Positions 6,273 to 10,871 of a DNA stretch of 10,871 bases are shown here, one piece after another. The notes under the pieces are model-generated. The model was not told the origin of the DNA. It did not search any database and saw only the letters and a list, made by a program, of their open reading frames with translations. The position numbers and the translations under genes were made by a program. The stretch is taken from positions 1-10,871 of the forward strand of contig CAZDZY010000102.1 in assembly GCA_964510055.1 (NCBI GenBank). Direction: 5' to 3'. Every line of letters begins with the position of its first letter. Position 1 is the stretch's first letter. Source of the DNA: DTFZ01 sp964510055. Its GTDB lineage: Bacteria > Bacillota > Clostridia > Christensenellales > SZUA-584.

Positions 6273-8057
6273 ATGAAACGCAGCGAGATAGAAGATAAAT
6301 ATAAATGGGACTTAAGAAGCCTGTACGCTTCGGACGAAGACTGGGAAAAGGATTACGGCAGGCTCAAAGACATGCTTCCCGGAATAGGGAAGCTTAAAGA
6401 AGGCTTCGCGGACACCGCCGGGAACCTCGCGAACGCTTTGATCAAAGCGGACGAGGCGGCGCTTTTGGGCGAGAGGATTTACGTATACGCCAAGATGCGC
6501 CGCGACGAGGACAACGGCAATTCGAAATACCAGGCAATGACGGACAGGGCGATGAGCCTTCTGGTAGCGCTGTCGGGCGAGACATCGTTCATGGCGCCCG
6601 CGCTGCTGGCGCAGGATGAACAAAAACTGCTCGGGTTTATTTCCGGGGAAAAGGCGCTTTTGCCTTACGCGTTCATGATAAAGGATACTATTCGCCAGAA
6701 GAAGCACGTTCTTGGCGAAAGCGAAGAAAAGCTGCTCTCGCTAAGCTCCGATTTCGCGTCGGGAGCGAAAGACATATTCACGATGCTCAACAACGCCGAT
6801 ATGAAGTTCGGCACGGTAGAGACGCCTGAAGGCAAAGTACAGCTTACGCACGGAAAGTACATTGAACTGATGCAGCACGCGGCGCGTCAGGTACGAAAGG
6901 ACGCATACGAAACATACTACGGCGCGTACCGCGAAAATATCAACACTATAGCTGCGGCGTATTCCACAAGCGTAAAAAAAGACGTGTTTTACTCGAAGGT
7001 AAGGAATTACCCGGGCGTGCTTCCGAAAGCGCTGTTTTCCGATAACGTCCCCGAAACGCTTTACGAAGGCCTTATCGGGGCCGTGCACCAGAACCTCGGT
7101 ATAATGTACGACTATGTGGAAATGAGAAAGAAGCTTTTAGGGCTCGACGAGATAGCGATGTACGATATATACGTGCCCCTTGTCGGCGAGACCGGCGGCA
7201 AGTACAGCTTTGAGAAAGCGATGGAAATGACCCGGGAAGCGCTGTCGCCTCTGGGAGAAGAATACGCTCTTCTTCTATCCCGCGCGCGCGGCGAGGGGTG
7301 GATAGACGTATTCGAGAACGAAGGCAAGACGAGCGGAGCTTATTCGTGGGGGGCGTACGGGGTACACCCGTACGTGCTGCTCAATCACCGCGGAGACCTC
7401 GACAGCGTATATACCATAGCGCACGAACTGGGGCACGCCATGCACTCATGGTATTCCGACCGGAACCAGCCGTATCCGCTGGCAGGGTATACTATATTCG
7501 TCGCGGAAGTTGCGTCTACAGTCAACGAGATACTGCTGACGAAATATCTTTTGGAGCATGCGGACGAGGCGCTCAAAAAATACACGCTTAATCACTATCT
7601 CGACCAGTTCCGCACCACTGTGCTCCGCCAGACGATGTTCGCGGAGTTCGAAAAGATATCCCACGGGATGTGCGAGGCGGGAGAGCCGCTCACCGGCGAG
7701 GCTCTTTCCAGAAAGTATGCCGATCTGAACCGTCTCTATTACGGCGATGTGATGAAGACCGACGAGACTATAGCGCTCGAGTGGGCACGGATCCCCCACT
7801 TCTACAACGCGTTTTACGTGTATAAATACGCCACCGGATTCTCGGCGGCAGTCATGATAGCCTCAAATATTTACAGCAAAAAAGCAGGACAATTGGAAGC
7901 GTATAAGGAATTCTTAAAGAGCGGCGGCAGCGACTACCCGCTCGAGCTCCTTAAAAAGGCAGGGGTGGATTTTGCGGACGGCGCTCCCGTAAAGAATTGC
8001 ATGAGCGAGTTTAAAAAAGCCCTTTCGGATTTTAAAGATATAATGGATATAAAATAG
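6273..8057 (+). CDS. pepF: Oligoendopeptidase F (M3 family metallopeptidase)
   Basis: A 594-residue zinc metallopeptidase of the thimet/PepF (M3B) type that cuts short peptides in the cytoplasm. The zinc site is complete: HELGH (384-388) supplies two His ligands and the catalytic Glu385, and Glu412 in AEVAST is the expected third ligand. The substrate-binding segment IPHFYNAFYVYKYATG (507-522) is also typical. Length is normal for PepF (about 600), and no signal peptide is present. The N-terminus YKWDLRSLYAS matches the family opening and supports the ATG at 6273, which has GAGGA (6264-6268) four bases before it. It lies 48 bases after the loader gene, with a hairpin between, and 31 bases before the next gene. 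It may be a general housekeeping passenger; no functional tie to replication is implied. Confidence 0.95.
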   Translation: MKRSEIEDKYKWDLRSLYASDEDWEKDYGRLKDMLPGIGKLKEGFADTAGNLANALIKADEAALLGERIYVYAKMRRDEDNGNSKYQAMTDRAMSLLVALSGETSFMAPALLAQDEQKLLGFISGEKALLPYAFMIKDTIRQKKHVLGESEEKLLSLSSDFASGAKDIFTMLNNADMKFGTVETPEGKVQLTHGKYIELMQHAARQVRKDAYETYYGAYRENINTIAAAYSTSVKKDVFYSKVRNYPGVLPKALFSDNVPETLYEGLIGAVHQNLGIMYDYVEMRKKLLGLDEIAMYDIYVPLVGETGGKYSFEKAMEMTREALSPLGEEYALLLSRARGEGWIDVFENEGKTSGAYSWGAYGVHPYVLLNHRGDLDSVYTIAHELGHAMHSWYSDRNQPYPLAGYTIFVAEVASTVNEILLTKYLLEHADEALKKYTLNHYLDQFRTTVLRQTMFAEFEKISHGMCEAGEPLTGEALSRKYADLNRLYYGDVMKTDETIALEWARIPHFYNAFYVYKYATGFSAAVMIASNIYSKKAGQLEAYKEFLKSGGSDYPLELLKKAGVDFADGAPVKNCMSEFKKALSDFKDIMDIK

Positions 8058-8088
8058 CTGTTAAAGAGGCGTATAAAGGAGGGTTCTT

Positions 8089-8877
8089 ATGAAAACATGT
8101 TTTTCCACATTGGGGTGCCCTGAGTGGTCGTTTACCGAGATAATAACGTTCGCGTCCGACCTTAAATTTGACGGCATTGAGATAAGGGGCATCTTAGGCG
8201 AGCTTTTCGTGCCCGCCATAGAAGAGCTTTCGCCCCAGAAAATAGAGTCCACAAAACAAAGGCTTAGATCGCTCTCTCTCGAAATCCCGTGCCTTACGTC
8301 TTCCTGCAACCTTAATAACGAGGACATGGCAGAAGAAGCCAAAGCTTACGTCGATACCGCCTGCGCCATAGGGGCGACGTACCTCCGGCTGCTCGGTGAC
8401 GAAGGGCCTGCCCCGTCGGACGGCGTCGACTTAAAGGTATTAAAATCGAACCTCGGGGAGATAGCCGATTACGCAAAAACAAAGGGAGTTATGCCGCTCA
8501 TCGAAACAAACGGTTTTTTTGCCAAAACGCGTATGATAGAAGCGCTGCTGGGCGACCTTATGCACGACAATATAGGCGTGCTGTGGGATATACACCACCC
8601 GTTCCGTTTCTTCGGGGAAAGGCCGGATTATACTATAAAAACTATAGGCAAATACATAAAGCATGTGCATATAAAAGACTCCGTAATGGACGGCAAAAAG
8701 GTGTGCTACAGGATGCTGGGCGAAGGCAGCGTGCCCGTTAAGGAAGCTGTGAAGGCGCTCAAGGCTTTCGGCTATGAAGGTTTCTACTCGCTCGAATGGG
8801 TAAAACGCTGGGACCTCTCGCTGGAGGAGCCGGGCATAGCGTTCGCGCAGTATAAGGAGTTCATGGATACGCTGTAA
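8089..8877 (+). CDS. Sugar phosphate isomerase/epimerase family TIM-barrel protein
   Basis: A 262-residue protein of the xylose-isomerase-like TIM-barrel / AP endonuclease 2 superfamily (PF01261). The expected metal ligands are visible at strand ends: Glu139 (IETNG), Asp167 and His170 (WDIHH), His194 (HVHIKD) and Glu236 (SLEW). Together with the KFDGIEIRG opening (26-34), these suggest an isomerase or epimerase such as the IolE/IolI or hydroxypyruvate-isomerase-like groups. The substrate cannot be assigned from sequence, and no sugar-catabolic neighbours are present to guide it. AAAGGAGG (8075-8082), six bases before the ATG, is an excellent ribosome-binding site. It is the last gene of the rightward cluster and is followed 17 bases later by a strong terminator. 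Confidence 0.88.
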   Translation: MKTCFSTLGCPEWSFTEIITFASDLKFDGIEIRGILGELFVPAIEELSPQKIESTKQRLRSLSLEIPCLTSSCNLNNEDMAEEAKAYVDTACAIGATYLRLLGDEGPAPSDGVDLKVLKSNLGEIADYAKTKGVMPLIETNGFFAKTRMIEALLGDLMHDNIGVLWDIHHPFRFFGERPDYTIKTIGKYIKHVHIKDSVMDGKKVCYRMLGEGSVPVKEAVKALKAFGYEGFYSLEWVKRWDLSLEEPGIAFAQYKEFMDTL

Positions 8878-8894
8878 GATTGAAATAAATTTAG

Positions 8895-8936
8895 CAGATG
8901 CTAAACAGAACGGTTTCTGTTTAGCATCTGTTTTTT
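8895..8936 (+). terminator. Strong terminator of the dnaD-to-isomerase cluster
   Basis: A perfect 16-bp stem, CAGATGCTAAACAGAA (8895-8910) with its complement (8915-8930), encloses the tetraloop CGGT and is followed by six T (8931-8936). It begins 17 bases after the stop codon. The stem may also help end the convergent accessory transcript, though on the minus strand it lacks a clean T-run. Confidence 0.93.
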
Positions 8937-8945
8937 ACAGGAACG

Positions 8946-9377
8946 TCATTCCTCCCGCTCCCAATATGTTTCTACGACGATCGAATCCTGACAGATTTCC
9001 TTGAATACGAGATGATCAAAGTAATATAATATTTCATGCTGCTTCTCTTTAACATTCCCAAACAATGTAATGTCCTGTACCGTCTCGCTGATGCTGGTCG
9101 TGAAGTAATGCGCCAGCTTGATCTCGGATTCGGGTTCAACAATGAAAGAAATCATATCAGAGGATGAGTAGCCTAAACCGTAACCCGCTTCAGAGGACAA
9201 AAAGCTTTCTTTGCCTATCCTTTCAAACGATAAGTTGACCCTCCATTTGCCTTCGTCCAATTTCTCGGAAAACAAAAAATATATCCGATTTTCCTCTAAG
9301 TGGTCATTTATTTTTTGTAAAGATGAAATAAAATATTGTCCCGGCAGTACAGTAGCGGTTATCGTTTTTGTCTCCAT
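8946..9377 (-). CDS. Hypothetical protein, 143 residues
   Basis: I do not recognise this protein. It is soluble-looking and acidic, with no signal peptide, membrane helix or cysteine cluster. It begins METKTITATVLPGQYF and ends YWEREE, with alternating hydrophobic and charged residues that suggest a mixed alpha/beta fold. A run of aromatics (YYFDHLVF) lies near the C-terminus. AAGGAG (9390-9385), seven bases before the ATG, gives a good start. It lies 93 bases downstream of the lipoprotein gene on the same strand with no clear terminator between, so it is probably the last gene of that group. Base composition is AT-rich compared with the flanking core genes. A role as an immunity-type or accessory protein is possible but unsupported. 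Confidence 0.7.
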   Translation of the reverse strand: METKTITATVLPGQYFISSLQKINDHLEENRIYFLFSEKLDEGKWRVNLSFERIGKESFLSSEAGYGLGYSSSDMISFIVEPESEIKLAHYFTTSISETVQDITLFGNVKEKQHEILYYFDHLVFKEICQDSIVVETYWEREE

Positions 9378-9470
9378 TATTAATCTCCTTCTTTCTATTG
9401 CATCGCAGGCAAATTATTCAGTCATTCAAATCCGATCAGTGTTTTGCCGGCGGTCTTTTTATCTCTGAAA

Positions 9471-9959
9471 TCAAAAATTCATAAACTCCGCGTAAAAAAT
9501 GATAGTATTGTTTTCAAAGCAGACAAAAACATCGAAGCTTATCATGTTGTTTTCAGAACCGGCCGATAAATCAGAGTTTAACGTGTTTGTTTTGTTCTCT
9601 GTAAAGTCCCTGCAGTAAAGATAGTCCTGCTCTTTACCGAGATAATCTTTCGCATCAATATTGTTGAGCAAATCAAAGATACGGCCTGTATCTCCGCCGG
9701 TCCATTCGTATTCTTTTTTAATGCTCTGCGCGAAATCATCTTCTGTTTTCGCGACGCCGTATATTACACATGTACACGGCCCGACTGTCGGAGACCTGTC
9801 TTCCTTTACGCCGCCGTACCAGCAGGCGCTTTTTATCGACAAATCCGGCAGGTGATTATACAGGGGCTCTGTATCGGTACGTGTTTCGATAGCCGAGCAG
9901 CCGGGGGAACATAGAACAATTAACATCATAACAACTGCGATCGGTATTAATTTTCTCAT
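9471..9959 (-). CDS. Putative lipoprotein, 162 residues
   Basis: The N-terminus is a bacterial export signal: basic MRK, a hydrophobic stretch (about 4-17) and SPGC, with Cys21 as the likely lipid-modified residue. The lipobox is atypical, with Ser rather than Leu at -3, but Gly at -1 is normal. The mature part has no family I recognise. It contains several Cys (for example CTC at about 62-64) and is rich in Asp, Asn and Tyr. An extracellular, membrane-anchored protein is inferred. A weak AGGA site (9970-9967) seven bases before the ATG overlaps the stop region of the upstream EF-Tu-like gene, only ten bases away, so the two are probably co-transcribed. The gene is AT-rich: one sampled 60-base line is about 32% GC. 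Confidence 0.75.
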   Translation of the reverse strand: MRKLIPIAVVMMLIVLCSPGCSAIETRTDTEPLYNHLPDLSIKSACWYGGVKEDRSPTVGPCTCVIYGVAKTEDDFAQSIKKEYEWTGGDTGRIFDLLNNIDAKDYLGKEQDYLYCRDFTENKTNTLNSDLSAGSENNMISFDVFVCFENNTIIFYAEFMNF

Positions 9960-9969
9960 AACTTATTCC

Positions 9970-10293
9970 TTAACCAAACGATACAGGGCCAATGGTTTTT
10001 CCTTTGCCGACGATCCTTGGCCCTTCCAGTATCTCAAATTCCCGGTTTTCCAACAATTTTTCATATGACACTCTAGGGTAGTATGGCAGCCTTACTTCGG
10101 TTTCAATTACTTCGCCCGGAACTATTTGTTTATTATACGTATCTATGAATTGAACACCAAGATATTCTGTATCCCCGATTATTCTTATGTGCGGCCTATA
10201 TTGCTCACCCAAACATAAAGGTATTACCCTGCCGCCATCTTCCGGAGAAAGGAATTCTACACTGACTTTAATTTTTGGTGTCATAAAATTCAT
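9970..10293 (-). CDS. Stand-alone EF-Tu domain-3-like protein
   Basis: A 107-residue protein that resembles the last beta-barrel domain of elongation factor Tu, without the GTPase or second domain. Matches to the EF-Tu pattern run in order: PKIKVSVEFLS (6-16), EDGGR (18-22), YRPHIRI (32-38), VPGE (58-61) and EGPRIVGKG (90-98), compared with EGGRTVGAG in EF-Tu. The domain is complete rather than an eroded tail, so this does not look like a pseudogene. In EF-Tu this domain contacts tRNA and EF-Ts; what a free copy does is unknown. A start at Met4 (10284) is also possible, since neither ATG has a strong ribosome-binding site. It is the first gene of the accessory group and begins only seven bases after the jag terminator T-run. 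Confidence 0.72.
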   Translation of the reverse strand: MNFMTPKIKVSVEFLSPEDGGRVIPLCLGEQYRPHIRIIGDTEYLGVQFIDTYNKQIVPGEVIETEVRLPYYPRVSYEKLLENREFEILEGPRIVGKGKTIGPVSFG

Positions 10294-10299
10294 CCGATC

Positions 10300-10331
10300 A
10301 AAAAGCGCCTCAGTTTTACCTGATGCGCTTT
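10300..10331 (-). terminator. jag/khpB terminator
   Basis: On the minus strand AAAGCGC, A, TCAG (10331-10320) fold back on CTGA, G, GCGCTTT (10313-10302): 7 and 4 bp separated by one A/G mismatch, around the 6-base loop GTAAAA. The run of T (10304-10300) completes an intrinsic terminator. It starts about ten bases after the jag stop codon and ends seven bases before the EF-Tu-like start codon. Confidence 0.75.
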
Positions 10332-10340
10332 GTCTCTTGT

Positions 10341-10871
10341 CTATTCTTCTACGCTCTGTATTTTAGTTCCGGGCTCCGTTTCCCTTCCTTTGACCGCGAC
10401 CACCACGCTGCGGAACGGGTCTTCGCCCTCGCTGTAAGTCGTTATCCCGCCGAAGTCCTGCAGCGTCGCGTGGAGTATCCGCCTCTCGTACGGGTTCATA
10501 GGCTCAAGTACAACCCTTTTGCCTGTTTTCTGCACCTTATCCGCCAGCCTTACCGCCAGCCTCTTTAAAGCTTCTTCTCTCTTTTTGCGGTAATTCTCGG
10601 TATCGAGCATGACTTTCGTGTACGCTTCCCGGTTGTTGTTGAGCACAAGGCTCGTTAAGTATTGAAGCGCGTCCAAAGTTTCTCCGCGCCTGCCGATAAG
10701 CATGCCCATCGACCTGCCCGACATGTCTATCTTTATGATATCGTCTTCTGTTTTCGAATCCAGGTTTACGTTTATGCCCATCTTCTCAAACAGCCCGTAA
10801 AGGAACTTCTCGGCGTCGTTGTGCGGGTCTTTAGGGGTAATGAGCTCGGGCTCTTCCGCTCTCCTGTCGTA
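10341..10871 (-). CDS. khpB: KhpB/Jag RNA-binding protein, 3' part
   Basis: The frame is open to the right edge of the window, so only the last 176 residues are seen; the internal Met at 10781 is not the start. The visible part has a KH domain with the GxxG loop IGRRG, followed by DALQYLTSL, then an R3H domain with NPYERRILHATLQ and SEGEDPFRSVVVAVK. This is the Jag/KhpB architecture; the N-terminal Jag_N domain would lie outside the window. KhpB binds RNA together with KhpA and affects cell elongation and division in Firmicutes. jag is usually downstream of rpmH, rnpA and yidC near the origin, so these may lie to the right. Here jag is followed by a terminator and accessory genes rather than mnmE. 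Confidence 0.95.
   Translation of the reverse strand, partial: YDRRAEEPELITPKDPHNDAEKFLYGLFEKMGINVNLDSKTEDDIIKIDMSGRSMGMLIGRRGETLDALQYLTSLVLNNNREAYTKVMLDTENYRKKREEALKRLAVRLADKVQKTGKRVVLEPMNPYERRILHATLQDFGGITTYSEGEDPFRSVVVAVKGRETEPGTKIQSVEE

Noticed and set aside
9431..9439. TGATCGGAT (minus strand), also present just before the EF-Tu-like gene at 10293-10301
   Set aside because: The match is nine bases with no convincing extension; too short to call a repeat or regulatory site.
10341..10781. jag starting at the internal Met at 10781
   Set aside because: The frame stays open to the window edge and the upstream residues continue the conserved KH region (AEKFLYGLFEKMG), so the gene is cut by the window.

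Overview
The window looks like a chromosomal segment of an anaerobic Firmicute of the class Clostridia. The evidence is a DnaD-type primosome protein followed directly by a DnaC/DnaI-type helicase loader, PepF, a Jag/KhpB protein, Gram-positive style Shine-Dalgarno sites and intrinsic terminators. Most genes use many ATA and AGG codons at moderately high GC (hand counts of sampled 60-base lines give about 55-67%). I cannot name a genus.

Layout. Bases 1-264 hold no gene: an incoming terminator, two identical hairpin repeats and a 24-bp tandem repeat overlapping a possible promoter. Then comes a two-gene plus-strand operon: a condensation-domain-like acyltransferase (265-1542) and a zinc-ribbon six-helix membrane protein (1546-2250). 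Convergent to it is murA on the minus strand (3553-2270), whose terminator hairpin lies inside the end of the membrane protein gene. A 305-bp divergent intergenic region (3554-3858) carries a well-formed murA promoter, a short leader reading frame that contains a palindrome, and a weaker promoter for the rightward cluster. That cluster runs dnaD-like (3859-5283), dnaC-like (5286-6224), pepF (6273-8057) and a xylose-isomerase-like TIM-barrel gene (8089-8877), and ends in a terminator with a perfect 16-bp stem. The rest is minus strand: the 3' part of jag/khpB (entering from the right edge), its terminator, and an AT-rich three-gene accessory group (a stand-alone EF-Tu domain-3-like protein, a putative lipoprotein and an unknown 143-residue protein).

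How it fits together. murA makes the first committed peptidoglycan precursor. The dnaD and dnaC products are expected to load the replicative helicase. jag usually sits next to yidC, rnpA and rpmH near the replication origin, so the right edge probably leads toward that core cluster. The most unusual points are a DnaD protein with four tandem DnaD-like domains, a sharp base-composition shift across the loader gene, and the EF-Tu-domain/lipoprotein group, which sits directly behind the jag terminator with almost no room for its own promoter. I see no CRISPR array, complete mobile element, rRNA or tRNA.
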